NCBI GenBank assembly: GCA_023717525.1
Contig: JAMQPK010000041.1
Location: 1-46,996 of the forward strand
DNA length: 46,996 nucleotides
Direction: 5' to 3'
From: Vicinamibacterales bacterium
GTDB lineage: Bacteria > Acidobacteriota > Vicinamibacteria > Vicinamibacterales > JAMQPK01
Translations under genes and position numbers: made by a program
Part shown: positions 1 through 10,404 of the stretch, piece by piece
How positions within the stretch are numbered: the first letter of the stretch is position 1
Layout: every line of letters begins with the position of its first letter
Notes under the pieces: generated by a model
What the model saw: the letters and a program-made list of their open reading frames with translations, nothing else
Databases searched by the model: none
Told to the model about the DNA's origin: nothing

Positions 1-2
1 CG

Positions 3-2588
3 ATCAGACTCGTTCGCACGGCTGCATTGGCCGCCGGCTTTTTCGTTTTGTTTCCCCTGGCGCTTTTGGCGCAGAACGGCACCAGCACCCTCACCGGCCT
101 CGTCCGGGATTCGTCTGGCGCGACCATTCCTGGTGCAACCATACGGGTCGTCCGTGAAGACACGGGCGTGAGCCTCGACACCGTCAGCGACGAGCAGGGA
201 ACGTATCGAGCTGCTGCGCTGGCGCCTGGCCAATACCGGCTGGAAGTCGTGTTGGACGGATTCGAGACGGCTATCCGTCGGGTTGCGCTTGATGGCGGCC
301 AGACGGCGACGGTCGACGTTGCCCTCACCGTGGCGCGCATTAGCGAGGGTGTGGTGGTCACCGCCCGTCGAATCGAGGAAGCCGCCCAGGAGGTGCCGAT
401 CCCGCTGTCGGTGATCAGCGGCGACACGATCGCAGACGCGGGGGCCTTCAATGTGAATCGCCTGAAGGAACAAATCCCGACGGTCCAGTTCTATTCCACC
501 AACCCCCGCAACTCGGCGATCAACATTCGGGGACTCGGTGCACCTTACGGACTCACAAACGACGGCATCGAGCCGGGCGTCGGCCTGTACATCGACGGCG
601 TCTTCTTCGCTCGCCCCGCCGCCGCAACGCTCGATTTTCTCGACGTGGAACAAGTCGAGGTGCTCCGCGGGCCGCAAGGAACGCTGTTCGGCAAGAACAC
701 GACGGCGGGCGCCATCAACGTCACCACACGCAAACCCAGCTTCACACCGGGGAGCGAGTTCGAGCTCAACTACGGCAGCCTCCAGTTCGTGCAAGCCAAG
801 GCATCGATCACCGGCGCCCTCTCGAAGAAGATCGCTGGACGCCTGTCTTTCTCAGGCACCCAGCGTGACGGCACGCTCCTCAACACCAGCACGGGAGGAG
901 AGGTGAACAATCTCAGCAATCTGGGTGCGAGGGGCCAAGTGTTGTTCGCCCCCTCGGACAGAGTCGCGATCACGTTCGCAGCCGACAGCACCCGACAGCG
1001 CCCCAGGGGCTTCACCCAAGTCGTCGCCGGTGTCGCGCCGACGCTGCGTCCTGCGAACCGGCAATTCCCGCAGATTGCCGCCGATCTCAACTACACACCG
1101 CCAAGCTACAACGCCTTCGACCGCAAGACCGATATCGACACGCCCATGCAGTCCTATCAGGATCTCGGCGGCGCTTCACTCAACGTCGACTGGAAACTTG
1201 GGCGCGGGAGACTGACCTCGACGACCGGCTGGCGCTACTGGGATTGGAAGCCTTCGAACGACCGCGACTTCATTGGTCTGCCTGTGACCACAATCTCGTC
1301 TGGCACTTCGAAGCAAAGTCAGTGGACGCAGGAAATCCGCTATGCCGGCGACGTGTCTCCCCGGCTCAACTTCGTCGGCGGCGCCTTCGTGTACCAACAG
1401 GCAATAGATTCAGACCCCGTCATCAAACAGGAACAGGGATCCGCAGCGGCACGTTTCCTCCTGGCGCCAACCGCGGCGGCAGCGACACCGGGCCTCCTCG
1501 ACGGATACGGCTTCGACCAGTACCTCAACTATCGGAACGTGAGCGCGGCGTTGTTCGGGCAGATTGCCTGGTCGGTCACCGATCGCTTGCGGCTGCTTCC
1601 CGGAGTCCGGTTCAACTACGACAAGAAGAAAGTTGATTTCAACCAGGTCGTCTACGGAGGTCTGGAAACAACCGATCCGGTATTGCTCGCTCTGAAACTG
1701 TCGGTGCTCGCGCCGCAAGCCTACAAGGCGGACGTCGACGACACCAACACGTCGGGTCAGATGACCGTCGCCTACAGGGTCACCAGAAGCATCAACGCCT
1801 ACACAACCTATGCGACCAGCTTCAAGTCGGTTGGCCTCAACCTGGGCGGCGTCCCCACCGACGCACTCGGGAACCCGGTTCTGTCTGCCGCGATTGTCAA
1901 GCCCGAGGACGTCCATCACTTCGAGATCGGGCTGAAGACAGCATTCGGCCCCGGCATCACGGCGAACATCGGTATTTTTGACACCGAGATCAAGGACTTC
2001 CAGGCGCAGGTTGTGAACGCGAGCGTGGGCGTGCTGCGGGGCTATCTCGCCAATGCTGAAAAAGTGCGCGTGCGAGGCGTCGAATTCGACGGGACCGCCA
2101 GAGTGAACGACCATCTCTCGTTCTATGCAGCGGGGGCCTACACCGACGGGAAGTATGTGTCGTTCCCCGATGCACCACCTCCATTCGAGGAAACCGGCGG
2201 ACCGCAAGTGAAGGACATCTCAGGATCCGATTTGCCCGGCATCTCGAAGAGCGCGATCTCGATTGGCGGCGAGTTCGTCAATCCCGGTCATTTCGTCGGC
2301 AGAGCTGGTGAGTTGTTTGTGGGGTTTGATGGCAGTTATCGCTCGACATTCTCTTCAAGCGCGAGCGCCTCGAAATACCTGATGGTTCCGGGCTATTCCC
2401 TGCTCAACGCGCGCGTTGGATTCCGGTGGGCGGATGGCTGGTCGCTGTCTCTTTGGTCGCGCAACCTGCTGAACAAGGACTATTTCGAGCTGCTTTCGGC
2501 GCAGCCAGGCAACTCTGGCCTCTATGTCGGCCAGCCTGGAGACGCCAGGACAGTCGGTCTAACGCTTCGGGTGAGGCTCCAGTCGTGA
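3..2588 (+). CDS. TonB-dependent receptor with N-terminal carboxypeptidase-regulatory domain (5' end outside window)
   Basis: This is an outer-membrane TonB-dependent receptor, a gated beta-barrel that imports a large or scarce ligand; the substrate cannot be told. The frame is open to the window edge, and the first residues (IRLVRTAALAAGFFVLF) look like the inside of a signal peptide with its Arg, so the true start probably lies upstream rather than at the TTG at 27. After the signal peptide comes a carboxypeptidase-regulatory-like fold (GLVRDSSGATIPGA, then GQYRLEV), typical of Acidobacteriota and Bacteroidetes receptors. A plug domain follows (VPIPLSVISGD, INIRGLG, VEVLRGPQGTLFGKNTTAGAIN), then a long barrel ending in alternating hydrophobic residues (GLTLRVRLQS). 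Its stop is 30 bases before the porin gene on the same strand, so they may be co-transcribed. The family call is firm; the ligand is unknown. Confidence 0.93.
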   Translation: MRLVRTAALAAGFFVLFPLALLAQNGTSTLTGLVRDSSGATIPGATIRVVREDTGVSLDTVSDEQGTYRAAALAPGQYRLEVVLDGFETAIRRVALDGGQTATVDVALTVARISEGVVVTARRIEEAAQEVPIPLSVISGDTIADAGAFNVNRLKEQIPTVQFYSTNPRNSAINIRGLGAPYGLTNDGIEPGVGLYIDGVFFARPAAATLDFLDVEQVEVLRGPQGTLFGKNTTAGAINVTTRKPSFTPGSEFELNYGSLQFVQAKASITGALSKKIAGRLSFSGTQRDGTLLNTSTGGEVNNLSNLGARGQVLFAPSDRVAITFAADSTRQRPRGFTQVVAGVAPTLRPANRQFPQIAADLNYTPPSYNAFDRKTDIDTPMQSYQDLGGASLNVDWKLGRGRLTSTTGWRYWDWKPSNDRDFIGLPVTTISSGTSKQSQWTQEIRYAGDVSPRLNFVGGAFVYQQAIDSDPVIKQEQGSAAARFLLAPTAAAATPGLLDGYGFDQYLNYRNVSAALFGQIAWSVTDRLRLLPGVRFNYDKKKVDFNQVVYGGLETTDPVLLALKLSVLAPQAYKADVDDTNTSGQMTVAYRVTRSINAYTTYATSFKSVGLNLGGVPTDALGNPVLSAAIVKPEDVHHFEIGLKTAFGPGITANIGIFDTEIKDFQAQVVNASVGVLRGYLANAEKVRVRGVEFDGTARVNDHLSFYAAGAYTDGKYVSFPDAPPPFEETGGPQVKDISGSDLPGISKSAISIGGEFVNPGHFVGRAGELFVGFDGSYRSTFSSSASASKYLMVPGYSLLNARVGFRWADGWSLSLWSRNLLNKDYFELLSAQPGNSGLYVGQPGDARTVGLTLRVRLQS

Positions 2589-2618
2589 AGAAGCGGAGCA
2601 ACGGCATACAATCTCCGG

Positions 2619-3869
2619 ATGCGTTCACTGAGATTGATGCTCGCTGCCCTCGCTGCGGTCGCCTCTATCCCGTCCATGGCCGGTGCGCAGGCGACCACGA
2701 CGCCGCCGCCCGCAGCGCCGGTTGCCGGGTGGCAGGATGGCTTCTTCATTCAGTCGGCGAACGGCGACTATCGCCTGCAGATCGGATTTGTCGGCCAGTT
2801 TGACGGACGGTTCTTTCTCGACGATTCGAGCAAGGCCTTGACGGACACGTTTCTCACCCGCAAGTTCCGGCCGACATTCACGGGCCGAATCGGGCGCTAT
2901 TTCGACTTCAAGTTCATGCCCGACCTGGGCAGCGGGCAGAGCGGCGTAGCGGACGCGTACTTCGACATCCGCTTCTCCCCGAAGTTCCGGGTCCGCACGG
3001 GCAAGGACAAGACGCCGGTGGGCTACGAACTGCTCCAAGGCGACGCGTTCGTGCTGTTCCCGGAACGGGCGCTCGCCTCGAGCCTGGTGCCGAACAGGGA
3101 TAACGGCGTTCAGCTGCAGGGTGACGTGCTTGGCAATCATCTGTTTTACGCCGTCGGCGTCTTCAACGGCGTTCCTGACGGCACGAGCTCGACGACCGAG
3201 GTCGACACCAGCGACGGGAAGGACTTTCCGGGACGAGTCGTGCTGCAGCCATGGAGGACGACGAAGACGCCGCCTCCGGCGCTGAACGGATTGGGCTTCG
3301 CTCTTGGAGGATCGACGGGGAAGCAGTCGGGGCCACTACCAACCTTCCGCACGTCTGCGGGCCAGGCGTACTTCGCGTACGCTGCCGGCGCGACAGCCGA
3401 CGGCACGCGAAATCGCGTCACGCCAGCGGTGTTCTACTACTACAAGTCGATCGGCGCTTTTGCCGAGTACATGAGTTCATCGCAATGGGTGCTCAAGGGC
3501 GTCGATCGCCGCGAAATCTCCAACCACGCGTGGGAGGCGACCGGGTCGTGGGTTGTCACGGGCGAGAACGCGTCGGAGCGCGGTGTGCGGCCGCGAAACA
3601 ACTTTGATCCAGTGGCGGGCCATTGGGGCGCACTACAGGTGCTCGGACGCTACACGGAACTGACCGTCGATCAGTTGGCGTTCGACGCGGCGTTCGCCGC
3701 ATCGGGAGCGAGCCGCGAAGCACAGTCCTTCACGCTCGCCGCGAACTGGTATCCCAATCCATTCATCAAGTTCTACGGGACGTTCGAGCGGACGGTTTTT
3801 GATCACGAAGCCGATGGTCCACGCAAAGCCGAGAACGTGGTGATCTTCCGCACGCAGGTGGGTTTCTAG
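2619..3869 (+). CDS. OprP/OprO-type porin (Porin_O_P family)
   Basis: A predicted outer-membrane channel protein of 416 residues. A signal peptide (MRSLRLMLAALAAVASIPSMAGAQ) is followed by a proline/threonine stretch. The body then shows the usual start of the phosphate-selective porin family: a displayed-strand segment (FFIQSANGDYRLQIGFVGQ), then FLTRKFRPTFTGRIGRYFDFKFMPD and a VRTGKDKTPVGYELLQ segment. It ends in a short aromatic C-terminal strand (VIFRTQVGF) with a terminal Phe, as expected for a BAM substrate. The length fits the family. Selectivity (phosphate, polyphosphate or other anions) is not readable, and many members in this phylum are not phosphate-specific. The gene lies directly downstream of the TonB receptor and converges with the 4-repeat BACON gene, with only 4 bases between the two stop codons. 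Confidence 0.85.
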   Translation: MRSLRLMLAALAAVASIPSMAGAQATTTPPPAAPVAGWQDGFFIQSANGDYRLQIGFVGQFDGRFFLDDSSKALTDTFLTRKFRPTFTGRIGRYFDFKFMPDLGSGQSGVADAYFDIRFSPKFRVRTGKDKTPVGYELLQGDAFVLFPERALASSLVPNRDNGVQLQGDVLGNHLFYAVGVFNGVPDGTSSTTEVDTSDGKDFPGRVVLQPWRTTKTPPPALNGLGFALGGSTGKQSGPLPTFRTSAGQAYFAYAAGATADGTRNRVTPAVFYYYKSIGAFAEYMSSSQWVLKGVDRREISNHAWEATGSWVVTGENASERGVRPRNNFDPVAGHWGALQVLGRYTELTVDQLAFDAAFAASGASREAQSFTLAANWYPNPFIKFYGTFERTVFDHEADGPRKAENVVIFRTQVGF

Positions 3870-3873
3870 GAGA

Positions 3874-5355
3874 TTACTGCACCCTCACATTGGCGGGGGC
3901 TGACAGCAAGACGACGCCAGCGGCTTCCACCACGGTGAGCGCCTGCCCGGCGACGGTCAGCGTCCCGGTGCGCGCGGTCGTCGTGGTATTGGCCGCCACT
4001 GTGTAGCTCAATGTCCCGACACCGGTTGCGCCACTACTGCCGTTTACCGTAATCCAGCTCGCATTGCTCGTGGCGCCCCACGTGCAACCGGTGGCCGTCG
4101 TCACGGTCGTCGCCCCGGAACCACCGCCGGCGGCAATGTTGTGCGACGTCAGCGACAGCGAAAAGACGCAGGAGGTCCCGTTCTGGATCACCGCGACCAT
4201 CTGACCCGCGATGGTCAGCGTCCCGGCACGAGAGCTCGTTGAGGTATTGACGATCACCTCGTACGTGACCATTCCGCTGGCCGTTCCACTACTGGCGCCA
4301 GTCACCGTGATCCAACTCGCGTCGCTCACGGCATTCCACTCGCAGCCGGCTGTCATCGCATTCACAAGGATTGTCGCCAGGCCCCCCGCGCCCGCCACGC
4401 TCAACGATGTAGGTGACACGACAAACGTGCACGGTGCGCCGCTCTGGGTCACCGTGATTGTCTGTCCGGCAATGGTCAACGTGCCCACGCGACTGCCCAC
4501 CGTCGTATTGGCCGCGACGGTGTAGACGACCGTGTCAGCGCTCGTGCCAGTACCTGTGGAGCTGCTGCCGCCTGTCACCTCCATCCATCCGACGTCGCTT
4601 ACTGCAGTCCACGTGCAGCCGCTCAACGTCGCCACGGCCACAAACTGCGAACCACCGGTCTCCGCCAGACTCAATGATGTGGGTGACACGACAAACGTGC
4701 ACGGCACACCGCTTTGTGTCACGGTGACTGTCTGTCCGGCAACGGTCAACGTGCCAGTGCGTGCAGCCAACGTCACGTTCGGCGCGACCTCGTAAGTGAT
4801 GAATCCGTTGCCGGTCCCGCTGCTGTCACCTATCACCGTGATCCAACTGACGTCGCTCACCGCGCTCCAGACGCAACCGCTCGTCGTCGTCACGTTGACG
4901 ATCTCCGTCGCGGACGCGGCGGCAAGTGTTGGAGACGAGGGCGAGGCCGTGAAGCTGCAGACGACGGGCGCGGCAAAGGTGAAGATGTTCGACGGAGCGC
5001 TTGACGCCGTGCCGCCTGGACCAACTGCGGCGACGCTGGCGAAGTAGTTCGTCCCTTGCACCGGCCACCCGATAAAGAGAGATGTGAGATCAACGGCGAT
5101 TGTGCCAGTGCCATCGGGATCGGGCTTCCCCAGCGATACGGTCTGGAATGGCGCTGAGGCGCCCACAAGGAACAGGTCGAGCTGGTACGACTGTACGACA
5201 GGCGCGCCTGTCGGATCAGTGACGTTGTGATCGGGTGAAGGCTCGAAGAGTGCCTGGGTGGGATTGACCGCTACCTGTGCGGAGGACGGGCGCGGCAGCA
5301 ACGCCGCGGCTGCGAGCGCCATCATGCATGCGGTCCGAATCCTTCTGCCCACCAT
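3874..5355 (-). CDS. Secreted protein with Fn3-like N-terminal module and four BACON-like repeats
   Basis: This 493-residue exported protein starts with a signal peptide (MVGRRIRTACMMALAAAALL). An approximately 105-residue Fn3-like module follows ([15 protein letters not shown] to GPGG and FTFAAP). Then come four repeats of about 87 residues, each starting with a Cys and a SP(T/S)S turn and carrying GC.W.AVS..SWI.V, a Gly/Ser loop, [13 protein letters not shown] and V.Q. These match the BACON fold, an immunoglobulin-like domain often linked to carbohydrate or mucin binding. The protein ends in a short tail (LLSAPANVRVQ) that is also found in the larger paralogue. Two Cys per repeat may form a disulfide outside the cell. 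No enzyme domain is visible, so a role in surface adhesion or glycan binding is inference. Confidence 0.8.
   Translation of the reverse strand: MVGRRIRTACMMALAAAALLPRPSSAQVAVNPTQALFEPSPDHNVTDPTGAPVVQSYQLDLFLVGASAPFQTVSLGKPDPDGTGTIAVDLTSLFIGWPVQGTNYFASVAAVGPGGTASSAPSNIFTFAAPVVCSFTASPSSPTLAAASATEIVNVTTTSGCVWSAVSDVSWITVIGDSSGTGNGFITYEVAPNVTLAARTGTLTVAGQTVTVTQSGVPCTFVVSPTSLSLAETGGSQFVAVATLSGCTWTAVSDVGWMEVTGGSSSTGTGTSADTVVYTVAANTTVGSRVGTLTIAGQTITVTQSGAPCTFVVSPTSLSVAGAGGLATILVNAMTAGCEWNAVSDASWITVTGASSGTASGMVTYEVIVNTSTSSRAGTLTIAGQMVAVIQNGTSCVFSLSLTSHNIAAGGGSGATTVTTATGCTWGATSNASWITVNGSSGATGVGTLSYTVAANTTTTARTGTLTVAGQALTVVEAAGVVLLSAPANVRVQ
3900..4920 (-). repeat. Tandem array of four ~260 bp BACON-coding repeats
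   Basis: The conserved GC-W codons recur near 4083, 4347, 4605 and 4866 on the plus strand, a spacing of 258 to 264 bases. Copies are diverged at the DNA level, so this is an old protein-domain array rather than a recent microsatellite expansion. Confidence 0.75.
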
Positions 5356-5476
5356 AGCAGGGGTCGGACAGTACTCCGTGAGGCCTCATCCCCTCCAGTG
5401 GTTTTTGGGAGGATTTGCTCGAAAACATGCGCGAATCAAAGGGTTACCAAGTCGTTACTTCGACCTGCCGACGAAA

Positions 5477-5495
5477 CCGACGCCGAAGCCGTCGG
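5477..5495 (-). terminator. Hairpin just after the stop of the 13-repeat BACON gene
   Basis: Reading the minus strand just past the TAA at 5500-5502, CCGACG pairs perfectly with CGTCGG around a 7-base loop (GCTTCGG). The stem is followed by only a short T run (TTTCG). A second GCCGAC/GTCGGC pairing, 5491-5496 with 5467-5472, is possible. This is the expected place for a terminator, but the T tract is weak. Confidence 0.35.
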
Positions 5496-5499
5496 CTGG

Positions 5500-8400
5500 T
5501 TACGGCCCGATCCTCACGCCGGCCGGAGCACTCAGCACTACAGCGGTACCTGCTTCTGTGACGGTATAAGTTTGTCCGGCAATGGTGAGCGTGCCGGTGC
5601 GTGGAGCACCGGTGTTCGCGGCGATCACAAACGTGACAGTGCCATTGTTCGTGCCGCTGCTGCCTCCTGTGACCGTAATCCAGCTGACGTTGCTGACCGC
5701 CGTCCACGAGCATCCGGCCGATGTCGCAACGCTCGTCGTGCGCGTCGCTCCGGCAGCCGCCACACTGACCGAGCTCGACGACAACGTGAAATTGCAGTTG
5801 CCGCTCTGCGTAACAGTGACAGTCTGGGCTGCGACGGTGAGCGTGGCGCTTCGCGTTCCGGCCACGGTGTTTGCGCGCACGGTGTAGCCGACGGTGCCGT
5901 TTCCATTCCCGCTGCTGCCCGAGGTCAAAGTAAGCCACGCCGAATTGCTCGTGGCGTTCCACGCACAACCGCTCGTGGTCGTCACCGCGACCGTCTCAGG
6001 GCCACCGCTCACGCCAGCAGTTTCTGATGTCGGCGATACACCGAAGCTGCACGCCGCCGCAGTCTGGTTCACCGTCACCGTCTGTCCTGCCACGGTCAGC
6101 GTGCCGCTACGCGGGCTCGTTGCTGTGTTTGCGCCCACTGTATAGGCGACGGTTCCGTTCCCCGTGCCGTTGCTTCCGCTGGTGATCGTGATCCAGCCGG
6201 CGTTGCTTGCGGCGACCCAGGCGCATCCGCTGGTGGTCGTTACCGCCGTCGTCGAGGAGTTTCCGGCGGCAGCAACGCTTTGTGACATCGGCGAGACCGC
6301 AAAGCTGCAGATGACAATGGCGGCGTCTTGCGTGACCGTGAACGTTTGCCCAGCCACCGTCAGCGTGCCACTCCGCGGCGACGTCAACGTGTTCGCCGCG
6401 ATGTTGAACGTGACCGCACCACTGCCCGTGCCACTGCTTCCAGAGGTGATAGTGATCCAACTCGCGTTGCTCGTGGCCGCCCATGCGCAGCCGCTCGATG
6501 TGGTTACTGTCGTCGAGGACGGCGAGCCGGCCGCGGCCACGTTGCTGGCCGACGCTGGCGAAATCGAATAGCTGCAGGCCGCTGCCGCGCTCTGGTTGAC
6601 GGTAAGAGTCTGGCCCGCCACCGTCAGCGTGCCACTCCGCGGCGACGTCACCGTGTTGGCCGCCACGTCGTACGACACGGTGCCAGCGCCGGTGCCGCTG
6701 CCGCCGCCGCTGAGCGTAATCCAGCTCGCATTGCTCGTCGCCGTCCACGTGCAGCCGCTGGTCGTCGTGACTGCTGTCGATGAAGAACTGCCCGCGGCTG
6801 CCACACTCTGCGAGGTCGGCGAAATCGAGTAGGTACAGGCCGCTGCGCTCTGATCGATCGTTACAGTCTGGCCCGCTACCGTCAGCGTGCCGCTTCGCGG
6901 GCTCGTGACGGTATTCGCCGCCACGGTGTAGGCCACTGTGCCAGCGCCGGTTCCGCTACTCCCGCTGGTGATCGTGATCCAGCCGGCGTTGCTCGAGGCG
7001 GTCCACGCGCACCCGCTACTGTTGGTCGTCACTGCTGTTGTCGCCGAACTCCCGGCGGCCGCCACACTCTGCGACATCGGCGAAGCCGTATAGCTGCAGA
7101 GCACCCCGTCCTGCGTCACTGCAAATGTCTGCCCTGCCACGGTCAACGAGCCCGAACGCAGGCTGATCGACGAATTCGCCGATACCGTGAATCCCACCGC
7201 CCCGCTGCCCGTCCCACTGCTGCCGCTGGTCACCGTAATCCAGCTCGTGTTGCTCGTGGCCGTCCACGCACAGCCGCTCGTGGTCGTCACTGCCGTCGAG
7301 GATGAGACCCCAGCTGCCACCACGTTGGCCGACGTCGGCGACAGCGAATAGTTGCAGGCGGCCGCACTCTGATTCACCGTCAAGGACTGGCCGGCCACTG
7401 TCAGGGTGCCCACGCGCGGCGTCGTCACGGTGTTTGCCGCCACGTCATATGTCACCGTGCCATTGCCGGTGCCGCTGCCACCGCCTGTGACTGTGATCCA
7501 ACCCGCGTTGCTCGAGGCGGTCCAGGAACAGCCCGTGGTTGCCGTCACGCCGGTCGTTGATGCCGAACTGCCCGAGGCCGGGACATTCTGAGATGTCGGC
7601 GAGAGCGAGAAGGTGCATGCCGCTGCGCTCTGGTTGACGGTGAAGGTCTGGCCCGCCACCGTCAGCGTGCCTGTGCGCGGAATTCCGGCCGTGTTGGCGG
7701 CTACTGAATATGAGACCGTGCCGCTATCTGTCCCGCTGCTGCCGCCCGTAATCGTGATCCAGCTCGCATTGCTGGAAGCGCTCCACGAACACCCGCTCGT
7801 GGTCGTCACGCCAACCGTGCCCAACTGACCAGCCGCGGCAACGCTCTGCGATGTGGACGACAGTAAGAAGGTGCACGGCGCCGCGCTCTGATTCACCGTG
7901 AAGGTCTGGCCGGCCACCGTCAGCGTGCCGGCCCGCGGGCTCGTGACGGTGTTGGCCGCTACCGTAAAGCCCGTCGTGCCGTTCCCTGTTCCGCTGCTAC
8001 CGCTCGTGACCGTGATCCAGCTCGCGTTGCTCGTCGCCGTCCACGTGCAATTGCTCGACGTCGTCACCGCCGTCGTCGATGAGCCGCCCGCGGCGGCTGC
8101 ACTCAACGACGCCGGCGAAATCCCATAGTTGCAGGCCGCCGCGCTCTGATTCACCGTAAAAGTCTGGCCCGCCACCGTCAGCGTGCCCGTGCGCGGTGTC
8201 GTCACCGTATTTGCCGCCACGTTGAACCCGACCGGACCATTCCCGGTGCCGCTGGCGCCACTTGTGACCGTAATCCAGGTCGCGTTGCTCGTCACCGTCC
8301 ACGTGCAGTTGCTCGATGTCGTCACGGCTGTCGTCGACGCGCCGCCCGACGCCGCCAGCGTCTGCGAATTCGGCGACACGTTGTAAGCGCACGCCGCCGC

Positions 8401-9300
8401 CTGCTGATTCACTGTCAGGGTCTGCCCCGCGACCGTCACCGTGCCACTGCGCGGGATAGTGACCGTGTTCGCCGCCACCGAGTAGTCGACACTGCCATTG
8501 CCGGTCCCACTGCTGCCGCTGGCAATCGTGATCCAACTCGCGTTGCTCGTCGCCGTCCACGTGCAGCCGCCCGATGTCGTCACGGCCGTCGTCGACGAAC
8601 TGCCGGCCGCCGCGATGCTCTGCGCGGTCGGCGAAATCGAGAAGGTGCAGGGTGCCGCGCTCTGATTCACCGTGAGGGTCTTCCCCGCCACCGTCAAGGT
8701 CCCGGTTCGTGGCGTCGTCACCGTGTTAGCGGCCACCGTGTACGCGGTTGTGCCGTTACCCGTGCCGCTGCTGCCGCTCGTAATCGAAATCCAGCTCGCA
8801 TTGCTCGTCGCCGTCCACGTGCAGCCGCTCGTTGTCGTCACGGCTGTCGTCGCCGAACTGCCGGCCGCCGCGATGCTTTGTGTTGTGGGCGAAATACCGT
8901 AGGTGCACGGCGCTGCCGTGAAGCTGAAGTTATTCGATTGCGCACCGGAAGAAGGGCCGCCAGGGCCGACTGCCACGACCTTTGCAAAGTAGTTGGTGCC
9001 AGGGACAGGCCACCCAACGAGAATGGAGGTGAGGTTGACTGTAATCGTGCCGGCCACTGGGGCTGGCTTTCCGAGGCTCACGGTCTGAAAGGGGGCAGTC
9101 GCTCCAACTAGAAAGAACTGGAGATCATAAGACTGAACGAGCGGCGTGCCGGACGTGTCTGTTGCGTTGTGATCGGGCGACGGTTCGAAAAGGGCCTGCG
9201 TGGGATTGACCGTCGCCTGAGCGGATGTGCCTCGCGGCAGCAACACCACGGCTGCAAGCACAACCAGAACGACACGAATCAGCTTCCTTCCAGTCATCAT
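5500..9300 (-). CDS. Large secreted protein with Fn3-like N-terminal module and thirteen BACON-like repeats
   Basis: A 1266-residue exported protein, paralogous to the adjacent 493-residue one. The start ATG is followed by [21 protein letters not shown], a clear signal peptide ending near TSAQA. The same Fn3-like module follows ([15 protein letters not shown], then [20 protein letters not shown]). Thirteen repeats of about 86 residues then run to the end, each with a C..(S)P.SQ start, [37 protein letters not shown] and VNQSAA. The tail ([13 protein letters not shown]) matches the tail of the paralogue. The domain resembles BACON (PF13004/PF19190-type). Composition is very rich in Thr, Ser, Ala and Gly, as in rigid surface stalks. 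No catalytic domain is present. A stalk-like adhesin or matrix protein is the likeliest role, but this is inference. Confidence 0.82.
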   Translation of the reverse strand: MMTGRKLIRVVLVVLAAVVLLPRGTSAQATVNPTQALFEPSPDHNATDTSGTPLVQSYDLQFFLVGATAPFQTVSLGKPAPVAGTITVNLTSILVGWPVPGTNYFAKVVAVGPGGPSSGAQSNNFSFTAAPCTYGISPTTQSIAAAGSSATTAVTTTSGCTWTATSNASWISITSGSSGTGNGTTAYTVAANTVTTPRTGTLTVAGKTLTVNQSAAPCTFSISPTAQSIAAAGSSSTTAVTTSGGCTWTATSNASWITIASGSSGTGNGSVDYSVAANTVTIPRSGTVTVAGQTLTVNQQAAACAYNVSPNSQTLAASGGASTTAVTTSSNCTWTVTSNATWITVTSGASGTGNGPVGFNVAANTVTTPRTGTLTVAGQTFTVNQSAAACNYGISPASLSAAAAGGSSTTAVTTSSNCTWTATSNASWITVTSGSSGTGNGTTGFTVAANTVTSPRAGTLTVAGQTFTVNQSAAPCTFLLSSTSQSVAAAGQLGTVGVTTTSGCSWSASSNASWITITGGSSGTDSGTVSYSVAANTAGIPRTGTLTVAGQTFTVNQSAAACTFSLSPTSQNVPASGSSASTTGVTATTGCSWTASSNAGWITVTGGGSGTGNGTVTYDVAANTVTTPRVGTLTVAGQSLTVNQSAAACNYSLSPTSANVVAAGVSSSTAVTTTSGCAWTATSNTSWITVTSGSSGTGSGAVGFTVSANSSISLRSGSLTVAGQTFAVTQDGVLCSYTASPMSQSVAAAGSSATTAVTTNSSGCAWTASSNAGWITITSGSSGTGAGTVAYTVAANTVTSPRSGTLTVAGQTVTIDQSAAACTYSISPTSQSVAAAGSSSSTAVTTTSGCTWTATSNASWITLSGGGSGTGAGTVSYDVAANTVTSPRSGTLTVAGQTLTVNQSAAAACSYSISPASASNVAAAGSPSSTTVTTSSGCAWAATSNASWITITSGSSGTGSGAVTFNIAANTLTSPRSGTLTVAGQTFTVTQDAAIVICSFAVSPMSQSVAAAGNSSTTAVTTTSGCAWVAASNAGWITITSGSNGTGNGTVAYTVGANTATSPRSGTLTVAGQTVTVNQTAAACSFGVSPTSETAGVSGGPETVAVTTTSGCAWNATSNSAWLTLTSGSSGNGNGTVGYTVRANTVAGTRSATLTVAAQTVTVTQSGNCNFTLSSSSVSVAAAGATRTTSVATSAGCSWTAVSNVSWITVTGGSSGTNNGTVTFVIAANTGAPRTGTLTIAGQTYTVTEAGTAVVLSAPAGVRIGP
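5530..8920 (-). repeat. Tandem array of thirteen ~258 bp BACON-coding repeats
   Basis: The GC-W landmark recurs near 5702, 5957, 6215, 6479, 6745, 7000, 7261, 7521, 7781, 8040, 8299, 8556 and 8812 on the plus strand, with spacing of 255 to 266 bases. Several neighbouring copies (7.4-8.9 kb especially) stay very similar at the DNA level, while the last ones (5.5-6.1 kb) are more diverged. That pattern suggests unequal recombination or gene conversion in the N-terminal half. The array also creates many long false open frames on the opposite strand. Confidence 0.85.
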
Positions 9301-9542
9301 TTAGGATCAAGCCTCGGGCCGAGATCGAAAGCTCTCGCCAGGACGGGTGGCTGGTGGGCAGCGTCTTCCTATAGTGCAGGATTCAGGCCAGCGCTGAATC
9401 CGTCGTCTTTCGGAGCAATTGCGGAGAAAAACGACGTTTCTCAGAAAAAGAAAACGCTGTGAGTCGAGGTTGTTCGTTGCAATTTTGCTGGCTGGACTGA
9501 CGATGCTGACAGAGGGAATTACTGTGTCATTTCAGAACAAAC

Positions 9543-10400
9543 TTGTCACTCCGTGTCCATCAACGCAGATCAATTAGAATCCCGCGCTTGGGCACCGTCG
9601 CGGCCGGCACGGCACATCTTAAGCTCTCGCGTTCAGGACCTCGCACCGTACTCGAGCGCTCGTTCGCAACGAGCCCGGTGAAGGTCTTCACCACTCGCAA
9701 CGAAGGCGGCGCCTGCTGGGTCTATTCGGCGACCCTCGGCGGAGGATTTGTCGGGGGCGACACGGTCAGGATGACGCTCGACGTTGGGGAAGATGCTATC
9801 GCGCTGCTCTCCACGCAGGCCTCCACAAAGATCTACCGCTCGCTAACGCCCGCAAGTCAGTTGATCTCGGCAACCGTTCGGGACGGCGCGCTTCTCGCAG
9901 TGGTGCCGGACCCTGTCGTCTGTTTTTCCGGCGCCGATTTTTCACAACGGCAGCGCTACGATCTCACTGCCGGCGCCAATCTTGTCGTGGTCGACTGGAT
10001 GACGTCGGGACGCCATGCAACCGGTGAACGCTGGGCATTCACCCGCTATGCCAGCCGGATTCATGTTGCACGCGACAACAAGCTGATTTTTCTCGACGGT
10101 CTGACGCTGGAGCGCGAAACCGACACTGTCGTGCAAAGAATGGGGCGCTTCAATGTGTGCCTGACCTGCATCATCAGCGGTCCCCGCGTGGCCGCTGAAG
10201 CGGAATCGATCGTGACCACCATCTCGCAGACGGCTGTCTGCTCGGGCGCAGATCCGATCGAGTCGGCGTACCCAATCGCCGGCGGCGCCATTCTGCGCAT
10301 GGCTGGAACAAGTGTGGAGGAGGTCAGTGCGTTGATCCGCACACGTCTGAGCTTCCTTCATTCATTACTCGGCGATGATCCCTGGACTCGAAAATGGTGA
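9543..10400 (+). CDS. ureD: Urease accessory protein UreD (UreH)
   Basis: UreD is the scaffold that binds apo-urease and, with UreF and UreG, delivers nickel to the active site. The 285-residue frame carries family landmarks: [24 protein letters not shown], the glycine-rich [23 protein letters not shown], the [12 protein letters not shown] segment and DWMTSGR. It is the first gene of the urease cluster and ends 4 bases before the ureA ATG, so it is translationally coupled to the structural genes. The start is uncertain. TTG at 9543 is the most upstream usable codon, but a TTG about 45 bases further in (before [10 protein letters not shown]) would also fit the family. The gene lies 242 bases from the divergent BACON gene, a region that should hold both promoters, but no convincing box could be picked there. 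Confidence 0.88.
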   Translation: MSLRVHQRRSIRIPRLGTVAAGTAHLKLSRSGPRTVLERSFATSPVKVFTTRNEGGACWVYSATLGGGFVGGDTVRMTLDVGEDAIALLSTQASTKIYRSLTPASQLISATVRDGALLAVVPDPVVCFSGADFSQRQRYDLTAGANLVVVDWMTSGRHATGERWAFTRYASRIHVARDNKLIFLDGLTLERETDTVVQRMGRFNVCLTCIISGPRVAAEAESIVTTISQTAVCSGADPIESAYPIAGGAILRMAGTSVEEVSALIRTRLSFLHSLLGDDPWTRKW

Positions 10401-10404
10401 CGCT

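Noticed and set aside
5530-8920. Possible CRISPR or satellite array suggested by the regular repeat
   Set aside because: The period is about 258 bases, the reading frame is uninterrupted and each unit codes for a complete BACON-like domain; there are no short direct repeats with unique spacers.
4211-9111. Many open frames of 60 to 210 codons opposite the BACON arrays
   Set aside because: They repeat with the same 258-base period as the domains and mirror them; they are products of the tandem array, not genes.
9301-9542. A riboswitch or structured RNA upstream of ureD
   Set aside because: The region has some G-rich and A-rich stretches but no conserved core or paired stem that matches a known class; only unidentified promoter sequence is likely.
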